This document shows, one piece after another, positions 13,358-20,220 of a DNA stretch of 41,612 bases (position 1 is the stretch's first letter; every line of letters starts with the position of its first letter). A program made the position numbers and the translations under genes. This DNA is from a virus, in the IMG/VR virus record IMGVR_UViG_3300020396_000014, positions 1 to 41,612 of that record, one strand, 5' to 3'. A model generated the notes under the pieces. That model saw only the letters and a list, made by a program, of their open reading frames with translations, did not search any database and was not told where the DNA came from.

Positions 13358-14182
13358 TTATTTTTTAAGAGTATCAAGCGCACTAATCATGCGGGTCATA
13401 CCAATTCCTCCACCAACTCTTGGAAAGAAATCAAATTCAAGAAACTTTTCAAGTTCAGCTTCAACACGATCTTTACCAAATAACTGGTTAATAAGACCGG
13501 CATATTCACCATTTGAAATAGTGTGGAATGTGTCTCGCATTTGGTCTTTATCAGTGCTACGCTCAGCACTACCAATTGTTTCCATGCCACCAAGGATAAC
13601 ATCAATCTTCTTACTTGTACCATCTTCATTTCTTGACATATTCCAAAATGGGCTTGTAAATTCTGGAAAGTCTGTAATCATACAACTATTAAAACCGGCT
13701 TGCATCGCTAGTTCGTGCTGCGCATCTAATTCAGTTGTAGCACTTAAGCCATAATGCTGTTGCCACTCTCTGTATGTTTTTTCTGTTAAATCATCGAATC
13801 CTAGATGGGCACACAGTTGCCTTTCCATTACTCTGAGATCATTAATATCTCCTGGCATTTCGAATTCAAACATCGGGAAAATCGTGTCATGTCTGCCTGG
13901 AATTGCATTCGGTTCTTGTCTGTAAGAAGTCGAGATACAAAAAAACCCCTTCGAAGAGGGGCGAGTTAATAATTCATATTCCAACCACATTTGGCCAGTC
14001 TGCGGAAGAGGCCAAACTTGCCCTTCGTAGTTATATGTTGCAACATTTTCTGGATCTTCGCATGCTGCTAAAATGCTTAAACGGTTCTGCGTATGTACTT
14101 CATGGAAGCCTCTATTTAAAAAAAATGACCTTAAAAGGTCAACGGCTTTTGTAAATTTTTGTGGATCAATCAATTGTGTCAC
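13358..14182 (-). CDS. Class II aminoacyl-tRNA-synthetase-like catalytic core (AsnRS/AspRS/AsnA type)
   Basis: 274 residues from a GTG start; GAGAGGA lies 6-7 nt upstream, and the ATG at 14212 would put this site inside the gene. Motif 2 is SYRQEPNAIPGRHDTIFPMF (residues 86-105) and motif 3 is GGGIGMTRM (257-265). HEVHTQNRLS and FPEFTSPFWNM fit the subclass IIb core. AsnRS is about 430-470 residues with an N-terminal OB anticodon-binding domain; that domain is absent here. Size and motif 3 also recall asparagine synthetase A (330 residues). The next gene is a tRNA with Asn anticodon GUU, which favours tRNA charging; amino-acid or peptide modification is the alternative. A late promoter lies at 14220. 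Confidence 0.82.
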   Translation of the reverse strand: MTQLIDPQKFTKAVDLLRSFFLNRGFHEVHTQNRLSILAACEDPENVATYNYEGQVWPLPQTGQMWLEYELLTRPSSKGFFCISTSYRQEPNAIPGRHDTIFPMFEFEMPGDINDLRVMERQLCAHLGFDDLTEKTYREWQQHYGLSATTELDAQHELAMQAGFNSCMITDFPEFTSPFWNMSRNEDGTSKKIDVILGGMETIGSAERSTDKDQMRDTFHTISNGEYAGLINQLFGKDRVEAELEKFLEFDFFPRVGGGIGMTRMISALDTLKK

Positions 14183-14219
14183 GAATATTTCCTCTCTATA
14201 TGCAATGCTCAATTGACAT

Positions 14220-14227
14220 TATTTATA
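14220..14227 (-). promoter_or_regulatory. T4-type late promoter TATAAATA
   Basis: TATAAATA on the minus strand, 38 nt before the GTG start of the synthetase-like gene. Supports the GTG start and late expression of synthetase plus tRNA. Confidence 0.7.
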
Positions 14228-14244
14228 CCGGAAAACGCTAAGTT

Positions 14245-14934
14245 CTAAGATAAAATATTTTTTATTTTCCATGGCGTAAAACATACTGATCCAAGGCTTA
14301 CGTAATTAGCACCTCGATTAAAATAATTTTCAGCATCTTTTTTTGTAGTCACACCTCCACCAGCGATGATCGTTACATGAGGATATTTTGTTTTAATATA
14401 TTCGATAATTCTATTTGTATATGGTATTAATATTGTTCCGCTTTGGCCGCCATGAATAGAATATAAAGTATTACTAGCATGAATTTGACTGTATCCAGAA
14501 TCAACTATTTGATCAATAAGGCTTTCTGTTGCAGTAGGAGGTATTTTGCAAATACACCAATCTCTATTAGTTGATGGCCATAAGTCAAATCCTGGTAAAC
14601 TAACTGCTCCAACATCTTTATCTAAATTAGGACAACTAATATTAATTTCTAAAGAAGTATTACTTGGAACAATGCTATCTAGATTAATCCAATCCCAATG
14701 ATCAATAGCTGCTAAGCTTAAAACATCATTGGGACCAGATCTTTTTAGTCCTTCTTTTATTCCGGCATTCCTCAGACCTATTTTATTTCGCCATCCATCC
14801 TTAGTATAACGAAGTGTTTTTAAGATCTGAGGAAATAGCCCTGGGCGATTCTGATAAGTCCAGCTTCCAGTTACGCTAATCGCATTTGATAGTTTTATAT
14901 AATTTCCAAATGGAGCAGCAATAAAATATTTCAT
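14245..14934 (-). CDS. Dihydroorotate-dehydrogenase-like FMN protein
   Basis: 229 residues, short for the family (about 300-340). Visible family motifs: NKIGLRNAGI (active-site region), LEINISCPNLD with the SCPN signature, CKIPPTATESLID with the FMN lysine, SNTLYSIHGGQSG, and the phosphate-binding IIAGGGVTTKKDAENYFNRG then VSLGS. Family enzymes oxidise dihydroorotate to orotate in pyrimidine synthesis. The N-terminal part of the barrel is trimmed (starts MKYFIAAPFGNY), so activity is uncertain. It could supply UTP/dTTP for phage DNA. Overlaps the gene upstream by 4 nt. Confidence 0.78.
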   Translation of the reverse strand: MKYFIAAPFGNYIKLSNAISVTGSWTYQNRPGLFPQILKTLRYTKDGWRNKIGLRNAGIKEGLKRSGPNDVLSLAAIDHWDWINLDSIVPSNTSLEINISCPNLDKDVGAVSLPGFDLWPSTNRDWCICKIPPTATESLIDQIVDSGYSQIHASNTLYSIHGGQSGTILIPYTNRIIEYIKTKYPHVTIIAGGGVTTKKDAENYFNRGANYVSLGSVCFTPWKIKNILS

Positions 14935-15131
14935 TCAAAATGCTTACTTAACATTTCAAGACGTTCACTTGCATGACCCATAGTGCTAAGCTCTTTTTGC
15001 ATAGCCTCTACAACATCACTATGTTCGCCAATGCCAGTAGGATTATTTAAATAAACCATAAAATTAGTTTTAGCTCTTTCAAGCTCACCTTCGGCATGCA
15101 TACGACATGCTTTGATCAATTGTTCTTTCAC
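14931..15131 (-). CDS. Conserved-type small phage protein
   Basis: 66 residues (MKEQLIKACRMHAEGELERA start, then NPTGIGEHSDVVEAMQKEL). I recall this pattern in many T4-like marine phages. Helical, cytoplasmic, unknown role. ATGA overlaps on both sides. Confidence 0.78.
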   Translation of the reverse strand: MKEQLIKACRMHAEGELERAKTNFMVYLNNPTGIGEHSDVVEAMQKELSTMGHASERLEMLSKHFE

Positions 15132-15478
15132 TTAACTATCTCCCCTAGTGGAATTACATCTTTTGAATCGATATAATCGTTTGGTGTATATTTTCTTACA
15201 TTGACTTCTTTTATCATTAACCCATCACGCATTTTATACGTAATAAATTCTTGTCTAATTACTCCTTCTGTTGATGCTTCAAATGCAGATTTAAATGGGC
15301 CAGACGTGTCTACATCTGATGTAGTAATTGCTTTTCCACTTATAGAGAAAGCATAATCAGTCATATCATAAAGAGTGTCTACCATATAGCTTTGTTCATG
15401 TTTATTATGTTCGCCATGTCCCCAACCAGAATAGTATTTTGGTGGAACAATATCATTTGGTCCAATCGATTTAGTCAT
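15128..15478 (-). CDS. Phage protein, unknown (possibly structural)
   Basis: 116 residues with a Pro/Tyr/Gly-rich start (VPPKYYSGWGHGEHNKHEQS) and a mixed beta region (FITYKMRDGLMIKEVNVRKY). Linked by short overlaps to 15475-15738 upstream and 14931 downstream. Not recognised. Confidence 0.68.
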   Translation of the reverse strand: MTKSIGPNDIVPPKYYSGWGHGEHNKHEQSYMVDTLYDMTDYAFSISGKAITTSDVDTSGPFKSAFEASTEGVIRQEFITYKMRDGLMIKEVNVRKYTPNDYIDSKDVIPLGEIVK

Positions 15479-15738
15479 GCTTGTATGTCCACTGATTTTC
15501 TAGTCGACCCTTCGACTGGTTGGGGTTCACTCTTAATTTTACCAGATGAGTTATATGTTTCAGCTGCAGCATCATAAGATTGTTTCATTTCTCTATGATT
15601 TTCTACAGTTTTTTCTACCCAGTTTCTTTGTTTTACTGCTAAATCCATTTGTATTTCTTTTGCCGCTTGAGTCTTTACTATTAATTCAAGTGGTTGAGTT
15701 GCGTAATGATGTGAATAACCTGGTCCTTTTATATCCAT
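15475..15738 (-). CDS. Phage protein, unknown
   Basis: 87 residues (MDIKGPGYSHHYATQPLELI start); the middle is helical (KEIQMDLAVKQRNWVEKTVE) and the end Pro/Ser-rich. AAAGGATATAAA precedes the ATG. Lies just after the tRNA pair. Not recognised. Confidence 0.66.
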   Translation of the reverse strand: MDIKGPGYSHHYATQPLELIVKTQAAKEIQMDLAVKQRNWVEKTVENHREMKQSYDAAAETYNSSGKIKSEPQPVEGSTRKSVDIQA

Positions 15739-15757
15739 TTTATATCCTTTTAATTAT

Positions 15758-15833
15758 TGGTGTTCGGAGTAGGATTTGAACCTACGATCAACCCGTTATG
15801 AGCGGGGGGCTTTAACCGCTAAGCTATCCGAAC
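15758..15833 (-). tRNA. tRNA with anticodon CAU (elongator Met or lysidine-type Ile)
   Basis: Acceptor GTTCGGA / TCCGAAC, A73 and encoded CCA, anticodon loop CTCATAA, T-arm GTAGG TTCAAAT CCTAC. G1-C72 pairs, so it is not an initiator. In AT-rich phages a CAU tRNA is often an Ile tRNA for AUA after lysidine modification, but Met cannot be excluded by eye. The outer anticodon-stem pair is mismatched. Confidence 0.9.
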
Positions 15834-15838
15834 TTTAC

Positions 15839-15924
15839 TGGTGCTCCCACCCGGACTTGAACCGGGACGGCCTATGGCCAACAGATTTTAAGTCTGGCGT
15901 GTCTACCTATTCCACCATGGGAGC
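15839..15924 (-). tRNA. tRNA-Leu(UAA)
   Basis: Class II tRNA: acceptor GCTCCCA / TGGGAGC, A73 and encoded CCA, anticodon loop CTTAAAA (UAA), variable arm GGCC-ATA-GGCC, T-arm CCCGG TTCAAGT CCGGG. Lies 5 nt from the CAU tRNA. Its 5' end overlaps the end of the gene 15907-16122 by 18 nt. Confidence 0.95.
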
Positions 15925-16122
15925 GCATGCATTGGCAAATACTTCTTTTATATTATCACCATTTAAATCTTTTGGTATTGGGAAACTAGTTACCCTACCA
16001 TTTTCAGTATAGACATTTAAACTGTCTCTAATCTTTAAAAAATAATATGTTCCTTGTGTGGGAAACATACGTGTGTCATCACCTATCCATAACGATCCTG
16101 CAATTATTAAACATGTTAGCAT
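15907..16122 (-). CDS. Small protein ending inside tRNA-Leu
   Basis: 71 residues (MLTCLIIAGSLWIGDDTRMF start) with a hydrophobic N-terminus that may be a signal or membrane segment, then TYYFLKIRDSLNVYTENG. AAGGAGAGCGCA precedes the ATG. The last six codons (including the stop) are the first 18 nt of the tRNA, so mRNA translation and tRNA processing compete on one transcript. Confidence 0.62.
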   Translation of the reverse strand: MLTCLIIAGSLWIGDDTRMFPTQGTYYFLKIRDSLNVYTENGRVTSFPIPKDLNGDNIKEVFANACAPMVE

Positions 16123-16137
16123 TGCGCTCTCCTTATT

Positions 16138-16362
16138 TTATCCGCTTATATAAACCTCATTTTTTGGCCGGTACCACTCTTTTTGATTATGTAGTCTACC
16201 TAATAAATTATGTATATTATTAATTTCGTAATCTATACGATTTATGCTTGAATTTTTCTTTACTTTTTCTCTGCTATCCGTCAATCTTTTTAGTCGATAA
16301 ATCAATGAGGCTTCAATAATATCTATATCATTTAAATCTAAACTAAACTCATTGTTATACAT
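16138..16362 (-). CDS. Small charged protein, unknown
   Basis: 74 residues (MYNNEFSLDLNDIDIIEASL start), helical with DSREKVKKNSS. Overlaps the upstream gene by one base (TAATG). Not recognised. Confidence 0.6.
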   Translation of the reverse strand: MYNNEFSLDLNDIDIIEASLIYRLKRLTDSREKVKKNSSINRIDYEINNIHNLLGRLHNQKEWYRPKNEVYISG

Positions 16363-16544
16363 TAAGCTACTTTCACAAATTCTTCTACAACTTTAGCATT
16401 TAATATTTTGGCAACTTCAAGTGCTTTGTCCCTATTATCAAATGTCAAATTAATTATAACCGGTGTTTTATATATCATATATCCTACTTCACCTGTCATG
16501 ACAATTTGCTGGACTATTTTATTATTTCTCATTAATTTATACAA
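16362..16544 (-). CDS. Small protein, unknown, probable TTG start
   Basis: 60 residues if started at TTG 16544, which has AAGG about 9 nt upstream; the first ATG (16532) has no such site. Contains MIYKTPVIINLTFDNRDKAL and AKILNAKVVEEF, looking like a small alpha/beta domain. First gene after the terminator at 16630. The 85 nt between hold AT-rich sequence with an imperfect inverted repeat (ATGGTATTA / TAATACCAT). Confidence 0.58.
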   Translation of the reverse strand: MYKLMRNNKIVQQIVMTGEVGYMIYKTPVIINLTFDNRDKALEVAKILNAKVVEEFVKVA

Positions 16545-16629
16545 CTTGTTAATCCTTAACTAATATTATGGTATTACTAATCGGCTTAAAATAGGTATTA
16601 ATAATACCATTGTATTATTAATTAATCAA

Positions 16630-16657
16630 AGAGGGCGCCTTCCTAGGTGCGCCCTCT
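16630..16657 (-). terminator. Strong GC-rich hairpin terminator after tRNA-Arg
   Basis: 9-bp perfect stem AGAGGGCGC / GCGCCCTCT with a 10-nt loop; the minus strand continues TTGATTAATTAAT, the plus strand TCTATC. It closes the tRNA-Arg transcript. Confidence 0.82.
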
Positions 16658-16663
16658 TCTATC

Positions 16664-16786
16664 TGCATTTTACGTATGCAGCAACCGGCTGAGTTTCGCG
16701 GTATCAGCGAATGTACCGACCTATAAATTGGGGCCTCCAAAATCTATAGGGTTTCACTGAGTAATCGTTTAAACTTCATACTCAGT
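16664..16786 (-). ncRNA. Possible structured RNA: string of five hairpins between tRNA-Arg and its terminator
   Basis: No ORF. Successive stems seen by eye: ACTGAGTA/TACTCAGT (16756-16786, 8 bp), CCTATA/TATAGG with inner pairs (16720-16750), CGGTA/TACCG (16699-16718), CAGC/GCTG (16679-16691) and TGCAT/ATGCA (16664-16680). All lie on the transcript that starts with the Arg tRNA and ends at 16630. T4 has two stable RNAs of unknown role (C and D) beside its tRNA cluster, next to tRNA-Arg; analogy only. Some stems may be chance. Confidence 0.5.
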
Positions 16787-16789
16787 TTC

Positions 16790-16866
16790 TGGCGGACCCT
16801 AGAGGATTCGAACCTCTGACCTAGTGCTTAGAAGGCACTTGCTCTATCCAGCTGAGCTAAGGGACC
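16790..16866 (-). tRNA. tRNA-Arg(UCU)
   Basis: Acceptor GGTCCCT / AGGGTCC with a U3-U70 mismatch, anticodon stem AGTGC / GCACT with loop CTTCTAA (UCU), T-arm AGAGG TTCGAAT CCTCT, G73 and encoded CCA. Reads AGA/AGG, frequent in AT-rich phage genes. Confidence 0.94.
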
Positions 16867-16876
16867 AATACTTATA

Positions 16877-17113
16877 TTATATCACAGTTTGTTCAGTATG
16901 TAAAATCATTTCTGGTCTTAATTTAGCATCTTGTTGCTGTTGACTGCCTGGAGCATCTAATTCAAAAGAATGAATACATGACTGATATTTTGGATTTCTC
17001 ATAAGCTCAATGTTGCAAGCCTCTTGGGCTAGTTTTTTAGAACTAAATGTTCCAACTAAAATACTATGAGGATTTTCTGTATCAGTGTATACCATTTGTG
17101 CTACATAAATCAT
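16877..17113 (-). CDS. Small protein, unknown
   Basis: 78 residues starting MIYVAQMVYTDTENP; the ATG overlaps the stop of the Fe-S carrier gene as ATGA, which decides the start. ILVGTFSSKKLAQEACNIEL looks like a small alpha/beta domain. The end is Gln-rich. Lies just before tRNA-Arg. Not recognised. Confidence 0.65.
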   Translation of the reverse strand: MIYVAQMVYTDTENPHSILVGTFSSKKLAQEACNIELMRNPKYQSCIHSFELDAPGSQQQQDAKLRPEMILHTEQTVI

Positions 17114-17418
17114 ACTGCAAAACTTTCTCCACATCCACATTGAGCTGTTGCCTGTGGATTTTTTACAACTAAATAGTTTCCACCTAGTTCGGTTATATAA
17201 TCAACCGTACAACCAAATAAAAACATTTCAGCCATAGCATCTACAACCAAAGTACTATCTATAACTGTTCCCTTTGAGTCATCGTTTACATACGTCCAGT
17301 CATATTTAAATCCACTACATCCCCCGCCTTTGACTTCAAGAAGTACATAATTTTTCTCGGCTAACGCTAGCTGAGTTATCATATATTCTTTTGCCTTTTC
17401 AGTGAGAGATACCATCAT
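17110..17418 (-). CDS. A-type iron-sulfur carrier (IscA/ErpA/HesB family)
   Basis: 102 residues, the usual length. The three cysteines of the family are present: Cys34 in VKGGGCSGFKYDW, and Cys94 and Cys96 in QCGCGESFAV. Family members hold and pass Fe-S clusters to target enzymes in the cytoplasm. HesB-like genes are known in marine T4-like phages. Possible clients are host or phage Fe-S enzymes; none is proven here. Linked by ATGA overlaps on both sides. Confidence 0.92.
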   Translation of the reverse strand: MMVSLTEKAKEYMITQLALAEKNYVLLEVKGGGCSGFKYDWTYVNDDSKGTVIDSTLVVDAMAEMFLFGCTVDYITELGGNYLVVKNPQATAQCGCGESFAV

Positions 17419-17666
17419 TCCTGTATATATTCCAATAGTTCTTGATTGCTAGTTTCTAAAACAACGAAATGACCAAAATATTTTTCAAATACTTTTACTA
17501 ATTTATAGTAATCTGTACCTGCACACATTTCAGACATAATGGGAGATGCTTTCATCCCCATTGAATGCGCGTATTGTTTTGCTACACCCATTAAATAAAA
17601 TGCGTTACCATTAGGACCATCAAGGTCAATAACTATCTCAGAAGCTCGTGTTGATTTGCGAATCAT
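17415..17666 (-). CDS. Conserved-type small phage protein
   Basis: 83 residues starting MIRKSTRASEIVIDLDGPNG; the start at 17666 lies 1 nt after the stop of the upstream gene, so the TTG at 17696 is rejected. Contains GNAFYLMGVAKQYAHSMG and YFGHFVVLE, a pattern I recall in many marine phages. Unknown function; next to the Fe-S carrier. Confidence 0.75.
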   Translation of the reverse strand: MIRKSTRASEIVIDLDGPNGNAFYLMGVAKQYAHSMGMKASPIMSEMCAGTDYYKLVKVFEKYFGHFVVLETSNQELLEYIQE

Positions 17667-17667
17667 A

Positions 17668-17790
17668 TTAAGGCACCGAATACATAAGGATTTCAAGATA
17701 TTTGCACAATGCGCAAAAGGCTAAGAACCATACAATACTTTTAAACGTATCTGAAATGGTATCAATAAAAATTTTGATAGCTTCTATCAT
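17668..17790 (-). CDS. 40-residue peptide with one hydrophobic helix
   Basis: MIEAIKIFIDTISDTFKSIV, then WFLAFCALCKYLEI. Starts in an ATGA overlap with the gene before it and ends 1 nt before the next start. Unknown. Confidence 0.6.
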   Translation of the reverse strand: MIEAIKIFIDTISDTFKSIVWFLAFCALCKYLEILMYSVP

Positions 17791-17897
17791 TTTTTAGAGT
17801 CTGCCCATGCATGTTTCATACCAAGAACATAGCCAATCACAAAAGCTGAGATTGACATTGTGCAAGCAATGAGGGTGATACTAACTTGATAATCCAT
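17787..17897 (-). CDS. 36-residue single-span membrane peptide
   Basis: MDYQVSITLIACTMSISAF..., one membrane helix, then GMKHAWADSKK. TAATG overlap upstream and ATGA overlap downstream. Unknown. Confidence 0.62.
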   Translation of the reverse strand: MDYQVSITLIACTMSISAFVIGYVLGMKHAWADSKK

Positions 17898-18133
17898 TAT
17901 ACATTACCCTCTTTAGTGTGAACTAAGATTTGTGGACCAAGAGCAATTGCAAAACCGTTATATTCGGTTTCATATACACTATTCTGTGGTTCATAACGAG
18001 GATCAACCACTTTAGCTTGAACCATCGATACAGACTGTTCGCCTTGAACGTCCGGTGCATGAATGCGTAGAAGCTCATTAACGATTGCTGATTTTACTAG
18101 AATTACTGGCTGTGGGGTATTTGCATTAATCAT
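17897..18133 (-). CDS. Small protein, unknown
   Basis: 78 residues starting MINANTPQPVILVKSAIVNE. AGGAG lies 6 nt before the third ATG (18133) of an ATG run. Contains VVDPRYEPQNSVYETEYNGF. First gene after the promoter at 18157-18185, leading the operon to tRNA-Arg. Not recognised. Confidence 0.68.
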   Translation of the reverse strand: MINANTPQPVILVKSAIVNELLRIHAPDVQGEQSVSMVQAKVVDPRYEPQNSVYETEYNGFAIALGPQILVHTKEGNV

Positions 18134-18156
18134 CATCATCTCCTTTTGATATTACC

Positions 18157-18185
18157 ATACTACCATAGTTTTAAGGCAATGTACA
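18157..18185 (-). promoter_or_regulatory. Promoter of the TGTACA family
   Basis: TGTACA (18185-18180), 17-nt spacer with CCTTAAAACTATGG, -10 TAGTAT (18162-18157) with extended TGn. GCATTTAACTG upstream. Drives 18133 through the Fe-S carrier to tRNA-Arg. Confidence 0.82.
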
Positions 18186-18190
18186 CAGTT

Positions 18191-18211
18191 AAATGCGGCA
18201 TAATCGCATTT
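18191..18211 (-). terminator. Hairpin ending the ADP-ribosyltransferase array, joined to a promoter
   Basis: Stem AAATGCG / CGCATTT with 7-nt loop, followed on the minus strand by AACTG and the TGTACA of the next promoter. The T-run is short on the minus strand and long (8 T) on the plus strand. Confidence 0.65.
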
Positions 18212-18214
18212 TTT

Positions 18215-19231
18215 TTAATCTTGTTTATGGATCGTGCAATGATGTACATCGATTCTATGATGATCGTCATCGCCCTGATCTGGTAGTGTATGATAATGAT
18301 GTGTAGTATGCGAATATTTTAACTGTGTTCCAGGTGGAAGTACAGTTTCTGCTTCAGCAGCATGTTTGTTACCTTCTACGCCACTCATATGAATACCTTT
18401 ATCACTAGCTTTAGCGTCAATGTGAAGCATATGTTTAGTTGTTTTACCTACATATTGAGTATCCGTATTTTTATTTAAAGGTCTAACATGCTCATTCTCG
18501 TGTCCGGAATGAATTGCAAATCCAGCTGCGGTGTGCACATCATGAGTAGCACAAACATGAGCCGATGAACGAACAACACCATCTGTATGTTTTTCTGCAT
18601 GTTTGATAGCTTGTACAAATGAAGGATGAACACCAGAATAAAGATGTACCCTATGGCCAAGAGGTTTAGCTGCGGTTTTAAGATGTTCTGCAGTGTCTTT
18701 ATCTTGACCAACAAGTGCATGTGGATGGTACTCACCCAATTTTTTATTTTCTGTCTTATGTTTGTGCTCAGCGATGTAATGTCGAGCTATCTGACTAGAC
18801 GCCCATTTTTTACCATCGCCAACTGTGTCAGATTTTCCAGTTGTAAAATGACGAAAAGCTTTGTGTTGCGCTGGTGTCATTTTTTGTTCAAGTTTACTTG
18901 ATAAAGAGCCTACTTCTTCTATGTTAGATCCACGATGTGCTGTGCTGAGTTCATGACCAGTTTCACCGTAAATATTTTCATTAAATTGAGCATCATCCAT
19001 ATGTGTTCTTTTCTTATTATCATGTAAGTCATTGCGAGGTTCGTGATGTTGATGATCGACCCGTTTTTCTGTTTTTGCTTGCTTAAAACCGGTAGTATCA
19101 AATCCTTCAAATATACCTCTTTCAATTCTCTTTGTTCTAGGAGTTTTGTCACCTATAGCTTTACTGAGAGTAACTACACCATTGCTCATATAAAAGCCCT
19201 GATCTTTTATAAATGAGTTGAATCTTTCCAT
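18215..19231 (-). CDS. ADP-ribosyltransferase-like protein D (divergent copy)
   Basis: 338 residues, His-rich. C-terminal half has the ADP-ribosyltransferase order: HRVHLYSGV (first strand; usual Arg replaced by Ser), SSAHVCATHDVHTAAGFA (second strand, usual STS), and AEAETVLPPGTQLKY with the ExE pair. The N-terminus MERFNSFIKDQGFY resembles the T4 capsid-targeting sequence (MKTYQEFIAE) and is followed by a GFYMSNGVV motif matching its neighbours. Last gene of the array, joined to copy C by TAATG. Likely injected with DNA to modify host proteins, as T4 Alt is; this is inference. Confidence 0.75.
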   Translation of the reverse strand: MERFNSFIKDQGFYMSNGVVTLSKAIGDKTPRTKRIERGIFEGFDTTGFKQAKTEKRVDHQHHEPRNDLHDNKKRTHMDDAQFNENIYGETGHELSTAHRGSNIEEVGSLSSKLEQKMTPAQHKAFRHFTTGKSDTVGDGKKWASSQIARHYIAEHKHKTENKKLGEYHPHALVGQDKDTAEHLKTAAKPLGHRVHLYSGVHPSFVQAIKHAEKHTDGVVRSSAHVCATHDVHTAAGFAIHSGHENEHVRPLNKNTDTQYVGKTTKHMLHIDAKASDKGIHMSGVEGNKHAAEAETVLPPGTQLKYSHTTHHYHTLPDQGDDDHHRIDVHHCTIHKQD

Positions 19232-20154
19232 TACTTACTCCCGTCGTGATGAATTTCAAAATGATCAACATGATGTTCTGTAGTATGTTCATCATAACTG
19301 CCATCCATATTTCTAGAAGCATGTTTGACGTAGTGCTTTGTAGTACCGATATGTTTTAATTTATCTTTAACTAAAACTTCCCTCTCTTCTTTCCATGTGC
19401 TATTATGTTCAGTACTAAGAACTTTGTCTTTCGGTTTTGCATGTATGCACATGTAATGATGTTTACCATATGGCTGTTTTACTCCATCAGGACCTTTAGT
19501 CTTTTTAGCTGCAAAGGTCTGTCCAACATCTTTATCTAACGTAGTAGATACGTGGCCCCCACCTGGATGAATTATACCGTCTTTCGATTTTTTTACTGCT
19601 TTGCTAACTCTAGAAGATACTCCAGCCCATAGCTTGAAATGTCCTCCCATAGGATGATAAGCATCACTCAAATGTTTATGCATTACATCATGCCTAGCTC
19701 TTTCCTTGTCATCAGGAATTCCATTCATGCCATCCCAATGGTGGTCTGGAACTTTTCTACGAGACTTTAATGTGTGCTTTTCGATTAAATGTTTATTAAA
19801 TCTTTCTGAAAATCGCGTATATTCTTTGATAGAGTGTTTTTGATCACGGCTTAAAGGTTTTTTCTCTTGATGCTTTTCATGATGCTTCAATAATTGATCT
19901 GACTTTTCTTCAACATGTTCGTCATTTTCTATTTCATCATCATCATCATGAATCGATTTATGACTCCAATTCAGCCAGCTTTTGTTTTTAGCCATATGTT
20001 TGACATCAGAAGCATCTTCTTTAACAACTTTTTTAGGCTTATTGATACTTTTAGGTTTATCACCATGGCCTAAAATATCAGTGAATACAGCAACGCCGTC
20101 ATCATCAATATAATAACCTTCAGCTTCTTTTGAATGCTGTTTAAATGTTTTCAT
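19231..20154 (-). CDS. ADP-ribosyltransferase-like protein C
   Basis: 307 residues, His- and Lys-rich. Visible parts: N-terminal MKTFKQHSKE, a GYYIDDDGVAVFTDILG motif (13-29), a charged linker, then the catalytic half with KLWAGVSSRV (174-183), GGGHVSTTLDKDVGQTFA (198-215) and KEEREVLVKD with the ExE pair Glu257/Glu259. This is the R-S-E class layout, but the first-strand Arg is missing. Close paralogue of copy B. AAAGG lies 8 nt before the ATG. The MKTFKQ start is like T4 internal-protein capsid-targeting sequences, suggesting packaging in the head. Confidence 0.77.
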   Translation of the reverse strand: MKTFKQHSKEAEGYYIDDDGVAVFTDILGHGDKPKSINKPKKVVKEDASDVKHMAKNKSWLNWSHKSIHDDDDEIENDEHVEEKSDQLLKHHEKHQEKKPLSRDQKHSIKEYTRFSERFNKHLIEKHTLKSRRKVPDHHWDGMNGIPDDKERARHDVMHKHLSDAYHPMGGHFKLWAGVSSRVSKAVKKSKDGIIHPGGGHVSTTLDKDVGQTFAAKKTKGPDGVKQPYGKHHYMCIHAKPKDKVLSTEHNSTWKEEREVLVKDKLKHIGTTKHYVKHASRNMDGSYDEHTTEHHVDHFEIHHDGSK

Positions 20155-20220
20155 GATTCGTGCCTTTTATGAATGATCCAAATCTTTCCATTACTTATTT
20201 CCTTTGTAATGAATTTCGAA
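20141..20220 (-). pseudogene. Relic of a copy-C-end/copy-D-start junction between B and C
   Basis: About 65 nt (20155-20220) match the junction at 19191-19256: the end of a gene (FEIHYKGNK then TAA) followed by TAATGGAAAGATT and a 16-codon ORF MERFGSFIKGTNHENI. This mirrors FEIHHDGSK, stop, MERFNSFIKD of copies C and D. It is most simply the leftover of a deleted extra copy. It now forms the 3' end and spacer of copy B. Confidence 0.6.

Noticed and set aside
13176-13754. 192-residue plus-strand ORF
   Set aside because: Runs through the tRNA and antisense to the synthetase-like gene; typical false ORF over a tRNA.
18244-18249. Further TGTACA sites (also near 18614, 34275, 40077 and 41277)
   Set aside because: Inside genes and without a -10 at 17 nt; chance occurrences of a 6-bp palindrome.
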